Below, in pieces: positions 45,090 to 53,541 of a stretch of DNA of 64,000 bases. A model generated the notes under the pieces. The model saw only the letters and a program-made list of their open reading frames with translations. It made no database searches and was not told the origin of the DNA. This DNA is from Burkholderiales bacterium (GTDB lineage: Bacteria; Pseudomonadota; Gammaproteobacteria; Burkholderiales; Burkholderiaceae_E). Location of the stretch: NCBI GenBank assembly GCA_027487815.1, contig JAIYCW010000055.1:1-64000 (forward strand), in the 5' to 3' direction. A program made the translations under genes and the position numbers. The first letter of the stretch is position 1. Each line of letters starts with the position of its first letter.

Positions 45090-45740
45090 TCAGCGAATAT
45101 TGCGTTGAATGCCTGCGCCTACCCGACGGGCCTCGGCCCAGGCGGTTTGCTGGAAAAAAGGATCGTCATTGAGCCAGGCATCAATCAGCGCGGTAGCATC
45201 GAAGCCCCAAAAGAGTTGCGCCGATTGATCGCTCGTATCATCCCAGCAGCGCGCGGTAGGCACGCCAAACACATCCTGTGCGATGGCTTTTTCGGTATTA
45301 CTTATCAGCTGTGCCTTGACCTCGGCATCATCGAGTTGCTCGGGCCTGATGCCCAGTTCCTCTAGCAAGCTTGACCAGCTTTGTGGTTCGTTCGGAAGCT
45401 GGCCTTGCGCCCAAACATAATTAAAAAGGCGCTCGACGACCTCAAGACAGTTGCCCTTGAGAATCGAGAGGCGCAGCAGGGGCAATGGATTAAAAGGGTG
45501 GCTCGACGGGAAGCGCAAATCAATCTGGTTCAGGTGGGCCTGCCAGGCAATGGTTTCATAGGTCACCTGGCGCTTGCTTGGCAATTCGGCGGGCCCTTTG
45601 GTGTCCCAATGTTTAAGCAAGCCAGCAAATAACACCGGGCGCAGATGCAGTTCGGCGCGTTGGCTGAATCTGCGCAGCTGGGTGCTCTGAAGATAGGCAA
45701 ACGGCGAAATGAAGTCAAACGACCATTCAAGATGCTTCAT
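45090..45740 (-). CDS. DsbA-family oxidoreductase, 2-hydroxychromene-2-carboxylate isomerase type
   Basis: The 216-residue thioredoxin-fold protein of the kappa GST/HCCA isomerase group starts LEWSFDFISPFAYLQSTQLRRF. It contains WQAHLNQIDLRFPSSHPFNPLPLLRLSI and the C-terminal VFGVPTARCWDDT...LFWGFD. Named members isomerise hydroxychromene carboxylate in naphthalene degradation, but most relatives have unknown substrates. It lies between the crotonase and carboxylase genes with gaps of 3 and 9 bases, so the three are one transcription unit. Confidence 0.85.
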   Translation of the reverse strand: MKHLEWSFDFISPFAYLQSTQLRRFSQRAELHLRPVLFAGLLKHWDTKGPAELPSKRQVTYETIAWQAHLNQIDLRFPSSHPFNPLPLLRLSILKGNCLEVVERLFNYVWAQGQLPNEPQSWSSLLEELGIRPEQLDDAEVKAQLISNTEKAIAQDVFGVPTARCWDDTSDQSAQLFWGFDATALIDAWLNDDPFFQQTAWAEARRVGAGIQRNIR

Positions 45741-45743
45741 CGC

Positions 45744-46631
45744 TCAGGCCTGGGGTGGATCGGTAAAAGTGCGCAGCGCAGGCAGGTCTGGGAATTCAGC
45801 TGCGCGCCCGGCCTTGCGAGCCTCGATGGCTTCGGTCACTGAGGCAGGATCCCAGAAGCCCGATTGCAAGGTGCCCATGTACTTCAAGCTATCGGTGACC
45901 CCATGATCACGCGCAAAGTTGATCGCTTGTTTGCTGCCCCAGATCGCAGCGGGCGGCTTGCTCGCGATCTCTCGGGCCATTGCCTGGGCAGCTGCGAGCA
46001 CGGCATCGTGATTCTCGAAGGTCTCGTTGACCAGGCCATGGGTGAGGGCACGAGATGCTGGCAAACGGCAGCCTGTATAGGCCATTTCGCGCACCAGCGC
46101 ATCGGGGATCAGCTTCGGTAAACGTTGCAGGGTGCCCAAGTCGGCAATCATGCCGATATTGATCTCCTGAATACAAAAAAAGCTATCGCGGGTCGCCAAG
46201 CGAATATCAGCGCAGCAGATCAAATCCACGCCCCCGCCGATGCAGCCGCCCTGAATTGCTGCGATCACGGGCATCCTTAGTTCGGCAAGTTTGGTGAATG
46301 CACGCTGCATGTCGTCGAGCATCAGCGCGATATTGCCACGCCCACCCACGCTGCTTGAATCCATGGTGATGCCCGAGCTAAACATATCCAGCGCCATGCC
46401 GGCCGTGAAATGCTTGCCGGTGGAACTGAGAATAAGCACGCGAGCCTGCCCGGAGCGCTGAAGGGTGTCTACACTGGTTTCAAGCTCGCGCCAGAACTGC
46501 GGATTCATCGTATTCATGGCCTGCGGCCGACTCATCTGCAAATGGGCGATGCCCCGCTCAACAGTCAGCACGAAGCAAGGCGCAGCCTCGGCGGCAGTGT
46601 CAGGAGACGGAGCAGTTTCAACTTTGGACAT
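45744..46631 (-). CDS. crotonase, delta3,5-delta2,4-dienoyl-CoA isomerase-like
   Basis: The protein has 295 residues from the ATG at 46631, preceded by AGGAAAG; a TTG nine codons upstream is an alternative. The active-site region GGCIGGGVDLICCADIR...FFCIQEINIGMIADLGTLQRLPK has Asp136, Glu156 and Asp164. The 20- and 8-residue spacing between these acids equals that of the catalytic acids in the mammalian dienoyl-CoA isomerase ECH1. It should act in beta-oxidation of unsaturated fatty acids, though other crotonase activities cannot be excluded. It is first in the three-gene group with the DsbA-fold isomerase and carboxylase. Confidence 0.88.
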   Translation of the reverse strand: MSKVETAPSPDTAAEAAPCFVLTVERGIAHLQMSRPQAMNTMNPQFWRELETSVDTLQRSGQARVLILSSTGKHFTAGMALDMFSSGITMDSSSVGGRGNIALMLDDMQRAFTKLAELRMPVIAAIQGGCIGGGVDLICCADIRLATRDSFFCIQEINIGMIADLGTLQRLPKLIPDALVREMAYTGCRLPASRALTHGLVNETFENHDAVLAAAQAMAREIASKPPAAIWGSKQAINFARDHGVTDSLKYMGTLQSGFWDPASVTEAIEARKAGRAAEFPDLPALRTFTDPPQA

Positions 46632-46748
46632 CGCGGGCTTTCCTGGGGGAAGGTTCAACAGATTGGGAATGATAAGACGGGGTCTCTAAAACGCACTTCA
46701 CACGAGCCGGTAAACTTCAATCCACCAAGCCCAATGTAAGTCTGAGCG

Positions 46749-49319
46749 GTGCGAGGTGACCAGTGGAAAAACATAGGGCGTAGTGTGGCAAATCTTTTGG
46801 GTTCTTGGGTGGCGAGTGTGCGCTTGGGCGTGATTCTGGCCCGGCGTGACTGGCGGGCGGGTGAGTTGGGCCTGCTTCTGGCTGCGGTAGTAGTCGCAGT
46901 TGCGGCAATCGCAAGTGTTGGTTTTTTCGTGGATCGGATGACCCAGGCCTTGCGCTCACAGGCCACGGCCCTGCTCGGGGCCGATTTGGTTATTGCCTCG
47001 GATGCTCCAGTGCCAAGCTCTTTTCTTGCCCGCGCTCAGGAGCTCGGGTTGCAGCGTGCTGATACTGTGAACTTTCCAAGCATGGTGCTTGCGGGAGGCA
47101 AGTCCCAACTGGCGTCGATCAAAGCTGTGAGCCAGGGGTATCCCTTGCGCGGTGCGGTAAGGCTGTTTGAAAAAGGATTAAACGGTCCCGACCGCGCAGC
47201 CACGGCGACGCCGCAAAAAGGTGAGGTCTGGATGGACCCTCAGATCGCTCAACAGCTGGGGCTCGAAGTCGGAGCGAGCCTCGCGCTGGGCGATAGTCGA
47301 TTCAGACTCACCCAGATGATTTCGATGGAGCCCGATCGCGGCGCCAACTTTGCCAACTTTGCGCCCCGCGTGATGATGCGCCTGGATGAACTGGCTGCCA
47401 CCGAGCTTGTGCAGCCTGCCAGCCGGGTCACGTACCGCCTGTTGCTGGCTGGCTCGCCACCCCAAATTGCACAGTACGCGGCTTGGGTCAAAGGCCGAAT
47501 CGAGGGCGAAGGGCTCAAGGGGCTGCGGGTCGAATCATTGGAGCAAGGCCGCCCGGAGCTGCGCACCACCCTTGACCGGGCACAAAAGTTTCTCGCTTTG
47601 GTGGCATTACTCACCGCTTTGATTGCAGCAGTTGCCATTCTTTTGGCGACTCGGCGTTTTGCTCAGCGCCACCTTGATGGATGCGCGGTAATGCGGGCTG
47701 TTGGGGTTGGTCAATCGCGGCTGGCCGGTGCCCTGTGTGTTGAACTGCTGATGCTCGGGGTGGCGGGAGCAGCAATCGGGGTGGCCATTGGTTGGGGTAT
47801 GCACTGGGCTTTGGTCGCCGCAATTGCGCCGGTGATGAAGCTAAGCTTGCCGCCGCCAACCGTGTGGCCCGCGATACAAGCGCTGGCTTGCGGCCTCGTG
47901 CTGCTCATGGGTTTCGGGGCTTACCCGTTTTTACGCCTGGCCAAGGTACCGCCTCTGCGCGTGTTGCGCCGGGATTTGGGAGGGGTGGGCACCGGCGCTT
48001 TGATATCCATTGTAAGTGCGCTGGTCAGTTTTGCGGGGCTGCTGTTGTGGCTGGCGGGCGATATGAAGCTGGCAGCTGTTGCACTGGGCGGCTTTAGTGG
48101 CGGGATCGTGGTATTCGTGGTGGTGGTGTGGGCAGTGATCCAGGGCATCGGTGTGCTGCGCAAGCGGCTGGAGACGGGCTCCACACCGGCAGTCATCCGC
48201 ATCGCGCTTGCATCCTGGGCCCGGCGCGCGGGTGGCACGATTGCCCAAACGGTGGCGCTTGCCATCGGGTTGATGGCGCTGATTCTGCTCACGGTCACTC
48301 GCACCGACTTGATTGAGGGCTGGCGTCAGGCTTCACCTGCAGACGCACCAAACCGGTTTGTGATCAATATTCAGCCCGATCAGAGCGAGCTTGTGAGCGC
48401 GGCTTTCAAGCAGGCAAACCTCACTCAAGCGAGCCTTTACCCCATGATTCGTGGGCGCCTGATTGCAGTGAATGATCAGCCGATCAAGGCCGATGGGGTG
48501 GACGGGGACCGGGCGGCGCGAATGGTGGAGCGTGAGTTCAACCTTTCCTACACAGATGAGCAGCCAGGCCACAATAAAACCGTTTTGGGTCGATGGATCA
48601 ACCCAGCCGCCGCCGAAGCTTCAGTGGAGACTGGCATCGCCAAGACTCTTGGCTTGAACATTGGTGATTGGTTGAACTTCGATGTGGCTGGTGAGGTGGT
48701 CAAGGTCCGTGTTGTGGGGCTACGCAAGGTGGCCTGGGACTCGATGAAGGTGAACTTTTTCGTGATCATGTCAGCCAATGTGATGCGCGATTTGCCGCAA
48801 ACCTATGTCACGTCGTTTCATCAGGTTGAGGGCACGGCCGACCTTGCGAATCAGCTGGTACAAACCTATCCCAACCTTACCGTGTTTGACACCGGTAACA
48901 TCGTGCGCCAGGTGCAAGCAATGCTCGATCAGGTGGTGCGTGCAGTGCAGTTTCTGTTTGTACTGACCCTGGCGGCGGGCATTGTGGTCCTGTATGCAGC
49001 GCTGGCTAGTTCGCGCGACGAACGCATTCGCGAATCAGGCTTGATGCGCGCGCTGGGTGCTTCGCGGGCTCAGTTGGTTCGATCACAAACCATTGAGCTG
49101 GGACTATCTGGGGCGCTTGCTGGCTTTCTGGCAGCAATCGGTGCGACTGTGATCGGGATGGTGTTGGCGCAGCAGGTGTTTCAGTTTGAGTACTCCGCAA
49201 GATGGTGGGTAGTGGCTGCGGCGACAGTGTTTGGCGCACTTCTTGCGATTGTTGCCGGGCGAGCGGGGCTGCAGGGCGTGCTCAATACGCCGCCAATCAA
49301 CACCCTGCGTCAAGCTTAA
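46749..49319 (+). CDS. FtsX-like ABC transporter permease (YbbP type)
   Basis: The 856-residue membrane protein has two FtsX-type permease modules. The first membrane helix is LGLLLAAVVVAVAAIASVGFFVDR. A large periplasmic region follows, then helix groups near 285-420 and 440-510, a second periplasmic domain, and terminal helices FLFVLTLAAGIVVLYAALASS and LSGALAGFLAAIGATVIGMVLA. E. coli YbbP has this layout and works with the ATPase YbbA. No ATPase gene is adjacent here. The GTG at 46749 is used; another GTG 12 codons later (46785) is equally possible. Confidence 0.88.
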   Translation: MRGDQWKNIGRSVANLLGSWVASVRLGVILARRDWRAGELGLLLAAVVVAVAAIASVGFFVDRMTQALRSQATALLGADLVIASDAPVPSSFLARAQELGLQRADTVNFPSMVLAGGKSQLASIKAVSQGYPLRGAVRLFEKGLNGPDRAATATPQKGEVWMDPQIAQQLGLEVGASLALGDSRFRLTQMISMEPDRGANFANFAPRVMMRLDELAATELVQPASRVTYRLLLAGSPPQIAQYAAWVKGRIEGEGLKGLRVESLEQGRPELRTTLDRAQKFLALVALLTALIAAVAILLATRRFAQRHLDGCAVMRAVGVGQSRLAGALCVELLMLGVAGAAIGVAIGWGMHWALVAAIAPVMKLSLPPPTVWPAIQALACGLVLLMGFGAYPFLRLAKVPPLRVLRRDLGGVGTGALISIVSALVSFAGLLLWLAGDMKLAAVALGGFSGGIVVFVVVVWAVIQGIGVLRKRLETGSTPAVIRIALASWARRAGGTIAQTVALAIGLMALILLTVTRTDLIEGWRQASPADAPNRFVINIQPDQSELVSAAFKQANLTQASLYPMIRGRLIAVNDQPIKADGVDGDRAARMVEREFNLSYTDEQPGHNKTVLGRWINPAAAEASVETGIAKTLGLNIGDWLNFDVAGEVVKVRVVGLRKVAWDSMKVNFFVIMSANVMRDLPQTYVTSFHQVEGTADLANQLVQTYPNLTVFDTGNIVRQVQAMLDQVVRAVQFLFVLTLAAGIVVLYAALASSRDERIRESGLMRALGASRAQLVRSQTIELGLSGALAGFLAAIGATVIGMVLAQQVFQFEYSARWWVVAAATVFGALLAIVAGRAGLQGVLNTPPINTLRQA

Positions 49320-49330
49320 GAAGGCCGCCG

Positions 49331-49744
49331 ATGATTCAGGAGCCTGCCGAACCGGATGCGCCCAGCTTGTATGTCTTGCTTGGCGAAGAAGCGGGCATTC
49401 GTGGCTTGGTGGATCGCTTCTATGACTTGATGGATCTGGATGAGCAATTTGCTGACCTTCGCAGCCTTCATCCGGCTTCGTTGGAGGGTTCGCGAGACAA
49501 GCTCTTTTGGTTTTTGTGCGGTTGGTCCGGCGGGCCAGATTATTATATTGAGCGCTATGGGCACCCAAGGCTACGAGCCAGGCACTTGCCTTATGCGATA
49601 GGTGTTAAACAGCGTGATCAGTGGCTGGTGTGTATGGCCCAAGCGATGCAGGACCAGGGGATGGATAGCGGCGGCGCATTGTTTGAACGCCTTTTGGGAT
49701 CGTTTGCCGGCACTGCGGATTGGATGCGTAACCAGGCGGGTTAG
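49331..49744 (+). CDS. group II truncated haemoglobin
   Basis: The 137-residue globin has FYDLMDLDEQFADLRSLHP, the loop WSGGPDYYIERYGHPRLRARHLPYAIG with the proximal histidine, and DQWLVCMAQAM with the Trp typical of group II (trHbO). Such proteins bind oxygen and are linked to oxygen handling or peroxide and NO chemistry. The ATG at 49331 follows AAGAAGG and lies 11 bases after the permease stop. An upstream in-frame start would lie within the permease gene. Confidence 0.93.
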   Translation: MIQEPAEPDAPSLYVLLGEEAGIRGLVDRFYDLMDLDEQFADLRSLHPASLEGSRDKLFWFLCGWSGGPDYYIERYGHPRLRARHLPYAIGVKQRDQWLVCMAQAMQDQGMDSGGALFERLLGSFAGTADWMRNQAG

Positions 49745-49753
49745 CGCAAGTCC

Positions 49754-50101
49754 TCAGGGCAGGCGGCAGGCCTTGAACTCGGGATCAAACGTGCCGCCCT
49801 TGGCCTTGCAATCTCCCACCGGGCTTGGGGCTTTGAGCCACGCAGGTCGCTTGTCCGGGGGAGCCGAGGTACCGGAGGGTTGGCCCGAAACAGCATCGCG
49901 GCTCATCACATTGAGTGGCTGCTTCGGAGTCCAGGGCTTGGCATCCGGCTGATTGTTGCAGGGCTGGTCGGTGTATTCGATTTTGCCGGCAGCGTTCTTG
50001 CATTTGAAAGTGGCTGCGGTGGCATCTCCGCTCAGGGTCTGCACCATCACTACGGAGGCAAAAGTAAGCGCTTGGGCTATGCTGCGATTCAAAATGGCCA
50101 T
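49754..50101 (-). CDS. DUF4124 domain exported protein
   Basis: The 115-residue protein has a signal peptide (to about residue 29, ending ATAA). The DUF4124 core is TFKCKNAAGKIEYTDQPC, with the paired cysteines and the YTDxPC motif. A Pro-rich linker and a Cys-containing tail (VGDCKAKGGTFDPEFKACRLP) follow. Function is unknown; a periplasmic location is inferred. It is convergent with the globin gene and divergent from rmuC, with only 15 bases between the two starts. Confidence 0.85.
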   Translation of the reverse strand: MAILNRSIAQALTFASVVMVQTLSGDATAATFKCKNAAGKIEYTDQPCNNQPDAKPWTPKQPLNVMSRDAVSGQPSGTSAPPDKRPAWLKAPSPVGDCKAKGGTFDPEFKACRLP

Positions 50102-50116
50102 AAGGATGGGAAGCGA

Positions 50117-51421
50117 GTGGCAAACCAGGCTAGCGTAGCAAGCAGTGGGTGGAGCAGCATTGAGATCGGCCTGATGGTCGCTTTGGTGTTACTGGTGGTG
50201 ATGATCGTGTTGCAATGGACCAGCGCGCGTCAACTGGCCCGTGATTTGGCGATCGGGTTGCGCGATCAGCGCGAAGAAATTGCCGCCTCGGTGGCGCGCA
50301 GTTCCGCCCAGATTGTGCAGCAGATGGCAGTCCTGTCGGCTGTGCAGAATCAGCGGGTTGATGCGTTTGAAGCCCAGCTTGGCAAACTCACCGAAGCCAA
50401 TGAAGCCCGCCTTCGCGATATTCGGCACACCCTCGAAACCCGCCTCGCGGAGCTCTCGCGCGATAACCAGATCAAGCTCGATGAGATGCGCAACACTGTC
50501 GATGAAAAGCTGCAAGCCAGCCTGGAGCAGCGGTTCAGCGCGTCTTTCAAGCAAGTGGCCGAGCGTTTGGAGCAAGTGCACAAGGGCCTGGGTGAGATGC
50601 AGGTGCTGGCGGGCAGTGTGGGCGATCTGAAGCGGGTATTGGCTAATGTCAAAACCCGGGGGCAATGGGGCGAGGTTCAGCTCGCGGCGCTTTTGGAGCA
50701 GATCCTTACCGCTGATCAATATGCCGCCAATGTAGCAACCATCACCGGCTCAAGCGAACGGGTTGAATTTGCCTTGCGCCTGCCCGGCACGGGTCGGCGT
50801 GGGACTGGTGAGGCGCCGGTCTGGCTGCCGATTGATGCCAAATTCCCGATGGAGTTCTATGAAAAGCTCTTGATGGCGCAGGAGGCCGCAGACACCGCGC
50901 TGATGGAGAGTAGCGTCAAGGCGTTGATCGGCCGGGTACGCGACGATGCGAAATCCATCCGCAGCAAGTATTTGGCGCCGCCGATGACCACAGATTTCGG
51001 CATCATGTTTCTGCCGACGGAGGGCCTGTATGCCGAAGTTGCGCGCCAGCCCGGGCTGCTGGATGAGCTTCAGCGAGAACAGCGGGTGGTGATTGCCGGG
51101 CCAACAACATTGGGCGCAATTCTGACCAGTTTGCAGATGGGGTTTCGTACGCTGGCGGTTGAGCAACGCTCGAGCGAGGTGTGGCAATTGTTGGGCGCAG
51201 TTAAGACGGAGTTTGGGCGCTTTGGTGAGGTGTTGGCCAAAACCCATGATCAGCTCCAGCGCGCCGCGAAAACGATTGATAGTGCAGGGGTGCGTACCCG
51301 AGCGATCGAGCGGCATCTGCGCCAAGTGGAAACCCTGCCTGGCGAAGCAGCCAAAGCGATGCTGGGATTGGAGCCAGAAGTGAATACCGAGCCAGACAAA
51401 GACGGCGAAGCGCCGGGTTGA
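50117..51421 (+). CDS. rmuC: DNA recombination protein RmuC
   Basis: The protein has 434 residues from the GTG at 50117. An N-terminal membrane helix (IGLMVALVLLVVMIVLQW) is followed by a long coiled coil (about 40-170, heptad-rich with LTEANEARLRDIRHTLETRLAELSRDNQIKLDEMRNTVDEKLQ). The nuclease-like RmuC core follows with NVKTRGQWGEVQLAALLEQIL, LPIDAKFPMEFYEKL and FMFLPTEGLYAE-like segments. It is thought to limit inversions at short inverted repeats. The start is chosen after GGGAAG and at the start of the membrane helix; the frame is open across the divergent gene, but that part is not protein-like. Confidence 0.92.
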   Translation: MANQASVASSGWSSIEIGLMVALVLLVVMIVLQWTSARQLARDLAIGLRDQREEIAASVARSSAQIVQQMAVLSAVQNQRVDAFEAQLGKLTEANEARLRDIRHTLETRLAELSRDNQIKLDEMRNTVDEKLQASLEQRFSASFKQVAERLEQVHKGLGEMQVLAGSVGDLKRVLANVKTRGQWGEVQLAALLEQILTADQYAANVATITGSSERVEFALRLPGTGRRGTGEAPVWLPIDAKFPMEFYEKLLMAQEAADTALMESSVKALIGRVRDDAKSIRSKYLAPPMTTDFGIMFLPTEGLYAEVARQPGLLDELQREQRVVIAGPTTLGAILTSLQMGFRTLAVEQRSSEVWQLLGAVKTEFGRFGEVLAKTHDQLQRAAKTIDSAGVRTRAIERHLRQVETLPGEAAKAMLGLEPEVNTEPDKDGEAPG

Positions 51422-51460
51422 GTACAGGCGCTAAAACTTCACGATACAAACAATGCATTT

Positions 51461-51585
51461 CGCATTGTGGCAAAGACAAGGTGCGTTGCAGCATTCTGTT
51501 TTTTCATTGTGGAATGTAATTTCCCGCATCGTAAAATTCAGGCAATAAGTCTAATCATTTCAATGGCTTGCGAAATGTGACAAAG
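51461..51585 (+). promoter_or_regulatory. repeated operator-like sites upstream of aceA
   Basis: CGCATTGTGGCAAAG (51461-51475) and CGAAATGTGACAAAG (51571-51585) share 12 of 15 bases in the same orientation and start exactly 110 bases apart. A partial third copy, CATTGTGGAATG, is at 51505-51516. The first copy overlaps an inverted repeat AATGC-ATTTC-GCATT (51452-51466). The arrangement suggests several binding sites for a regulator on one face of the helix; the regulator is unknown. Confidence 0.5.
51508..51537 (+). promoter_or_regulatory. candidate aceA promoter
   Basis: TTGTGG (51508-51513) and TAAAAT (51532-51537) are 18 bases apart, giving a start near 51544 and a leader of about 119 bases. 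The -35 overlaps the middle operator-like repeat. An alternative pair (TTGGCA at 51586, CATAAA at 51611) is weaker. Confidence 0.4.
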
Positions 51586-51622
51586 TTGGCATTTGGATGT
51601 TGCCACGCACCATAAAGTTGAT

Positions 51623-51646
51623 AACCTTACGGCACTAAGGTTTTTT
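51623..51646 (+). promoter_or_regulatory. terminator-like hairpin in the aceA leader
   Basis: AACCTTA (51623-51629) pairs perfectly with TAAGGTT (51636-51642) around the loop CGGCAC, directly followed by T residues to 51646. The ribosome-binding site GGAG (51652-51655) and ATG (51663) come straight after. It could act as an attenuator or as a stabilising stem; the stem has only two G-C pairs, so it is not strong. Confidence 0.5.
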
Positions 51647-51662
51647 CCTACGGAGTGTAATC

Positions 51663-52979
51663 ATGGCATCACGCGAATTAGAAGCACAAAAGCTGCAAAA
51701 AGATTGGTCGGAGAATACTCGTTGGCGCGGTATCAAGCGCAGCTTCAGCGCAGACGATGTGATCCGCCTGCGTGGATCGGTTCAGGTCGAACACACCTTG
51801 GCCAAGCGCGGCGCAGAAAAGCTCTGGAACTCGGTTAACACCGAGCCTTTCGTGAATTCCCTCGGCGCCTTGACCGGTAACCAGGCCATGCAGCAGGTCA
51901 AAGCCGGTTTGAAAGCAATTTACCTCTCCGGCTGGCAGGTCGCAGGCGACGCTAACCTGGCCGGCGAAATGTATCCCGATCAGTCGCTCTATCCCGCAAA
52001 TTCGGTGCCGATGGTTGTCAAGCGCATCAACAACACCTTGACCCGCGCTGACCAGATTCAGTGGATGGAAGGTAAAAACCCTGGCGATGCAGGCTATGTC
52101 GATTTTTTCCAGCCTATCGTGGCTGACGCAGAAGCCGGCTTTGGTGGCGTGCTGAATGCATTTGAGTTGATGAAATCGATGATTGAAGCCGGTGCCGCTG
52201 GTGTTCACTTCGAAGATCAATTGGCTTCGGTAAAAAAATGCGGCCACATGGGCGGCAAGGTATTGGTTCCGACTCGCGAAGCCGTCGCCAAGCTGAGCGC
52301 GGCTCGTTTGGCAGCTGATGTCATGGGTACACCGACGGTTCTGTTGGCCCGCACCGATGCGGAAGCGGCAGATCTGGTCACTAGCGATGTTGATGAAAAC
52401 GATCGCCCCTTCCTGACAGGTGAGCGCACCATCGAAGGCTTTTACCGCACACGTAACGGTTTGGAGCAATCGATCTCGCGCGGCTTGGCATATGCACCTT
52501 ATGCCGACATGATCTGGTGCGAAACCGGTAAGCCTGACCTTGAGTTTGCCAAGCAGTTTGCTGAGGCGATTCACAAACAGTTCCCAGGCAAATTGTTGGC
52601 CTATAACTGCTCGCCTTCGTTTAACTGGAAAAAGAACCTCGACGAAGCCACGATTGCGAAGTTTCAGCGTGAGCTGGGTGCAATGGGCTACAAGTTCCAG
52701 TTCATTACCCTGGCAGGCTTCCATTCATTGAACTACTCCATGTTCAACCTGGCCTACGGCTATGCACGCAATAACATGAGCGCGTTTGTTGAACTGCAGG
52801 AGGCCGAGTTCGCAGCTGCTGAGCGCGGCTTCACCGCAGTGAAGCATCAGCGCGAAGTCGGCACGGGCTACTTCGATGCCGTGACAACAACCATTGAGCG
52901 CGATGCTTCGACCGCCGCCCTGAAAGGCTCGACAGAAGACGAACAGTTTTTCGAAGAGGGTAAGCGCAAGGCTGCCTGA
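51663..52979 (+). CDS. aceA: isocitrate lyase
   Basis: The 438-residue glyoxylate-shunt enzyme splits isocitrate to glyoxylate and succinate, allowing growth on acetate and fatty acids. The catalytic KKCGH motif (Cys193) lies in [17 protein letters not shown]. Other family segments are [36 protein letters not shown]-like [35 protein letters not shown], and [11 protein letters not shown]. The length is that of the short bacterial form. GGAG precedes the ATG by 7 bases. Malate synthase is not in the window. It is monocistronic with a strong terminator and a complex 5' region. Confidence 0.98.
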   Translation: MASRELEAQKLQKDWSENTRWRGIKRSFSADDVIRLRGSVQVEHTLAKRGAEKLWNSVNTEPFVNSLGALTGNQAMQQVKAGLKAIYLSGWQVAGDANLAGEMYPDQSLYPANSVPMVVKRINNTLTRADQIQWMEGKNPGDAGYVDFFQPIVADAEAGFGGVLNAFELMKSMIEAGAAGVHFEDQLASVKKCGHMGGKVLVPTREAVAKLSAARLAADVMGTPTVLLARTDAEAADLVTSDVDENDRPFLTGERTIEGFYRTRNGLEQSISRGLAYAPYADMIWCETGKPDLEFAKQFAEAIHKQFPGKLLAYNCSPSFNWKKNLDEATIAKFQRELGAMGYKFQFITLAGFHSLNYSMFNLAYGYARNNMSAFVELQEAEFAAAERGFTAVKHQREVGTGYFDAVTTTIERDASTAALKGSTEDEQFFEEGKRKAA

Positions 52980-53048
52980 GGCCCTGCGTGTGTCCATCGG
53001 CCTGCCTGGCAGGTTTGATGGATTGGAGGAGACATCCAGTTATGCCCC

Positions 53049-53077
53049 AAGCCCGCCATAAGAGCGGGCTTTTTTTT
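53049..53077 (+). terminator. intrinsic terminator after aceA
   Basis: AAGCCCGC (53049-53056) pairs with GCGGGCTT (53064-53071) around CATAAGA and is followed by eight T residues. The 120 bases that follow, up to the pilin gene, contain only short inverted repeats such as GAGGC-AATA-GCCTC (53132-53145). Confidence 0.93.
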
Positions 53078-53199
53078 GGGTCTAGCCTTGTGGCCTAGGC
53101 TCATCGTGCTAGTCCAAAGAGCTCGACCATCGAGGCAATAGCCTCAAGCGATCTGACCCCAGACAATCTCCTGACCGATCAACGTTTCAGGAGAAGCCG

Positions 53200-53517
53200 A
53201 TGAAGTTCACAGCACATAGCGTTTTTGCCAAGCAGGCTAAGATCCAAAGCGCACTTAGAGGCCAGAGCAGGCGCCAGGGAGGGCAGGGAATGACGGAGTA
53301 TCTCGTCATCGTCTCGATTGTTGCGGTGGCAGCCATCGGGGTGTATTCCCTCTTCGGGCAAACGCTGCGCAATCAAACCGCAGGTCTTGCCATGGAGGTG
53401 GCCGGGCAAGACGCAGCGGCTGCGATTGGTAACGCACAAGCCAATGCCAATACCGCGCAGGGTAATGCAAATACTCGCAAGGGTCTGGATAACTACAACC
53501 TGCAAAACCGTCCCTAA
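53200..53517 (+). CDS. type IVb (Flp-like) pilin candidate
   Basis: The 105-residue protein has a 28-residue basic leader ending in Gly-Gly. QGMTEYLVIVSIVAVAAIGVYSLFG follows, which fits the type IVb rule of cleavage after Gly28 with Glu at +5 and Tyr at +6, then a hydrophobic helix. The C-terminal third (GNAQANANTAQGNANTRKGLDNYNLQNRP) is rich in Asn, Gln and Ala and looks low-complexity. It is longer than classical Flp pilins. AGGAG precedes the ATG. As the first gene of the Tad-type locus it is the best candidate for the major pilin, but a minor subunit role is possible. Confidence 0.75.
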   Translation: MKFTAHSVFAKQAKIQSALRGQSRRQGGQGMTEYLVIVSIVAVAAIGVYSLFGQTLRNQTAGLAMEVAGQDAAAAIGNAQANANTAQGNANTRKGLDNYNLQNRP

Positions 53518-53541
53518 GGCCGCAAGGTCAGGCGCTCCGAG

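Noticed and set aside
51586-51605. second sigma-54-like box before aceA (TTGGCA...TTGCC)
   Set aside because: The GG to GC spacing is 12 bases, not 10, so sigma-54 would not recognise it.
53084-53145. short inverted repeats ahead of the pilin gene
   Set aside because: AGCCT/AGGCT and GAGGC/GCCTC are short, with no T run or promoter match; no function can be supported.
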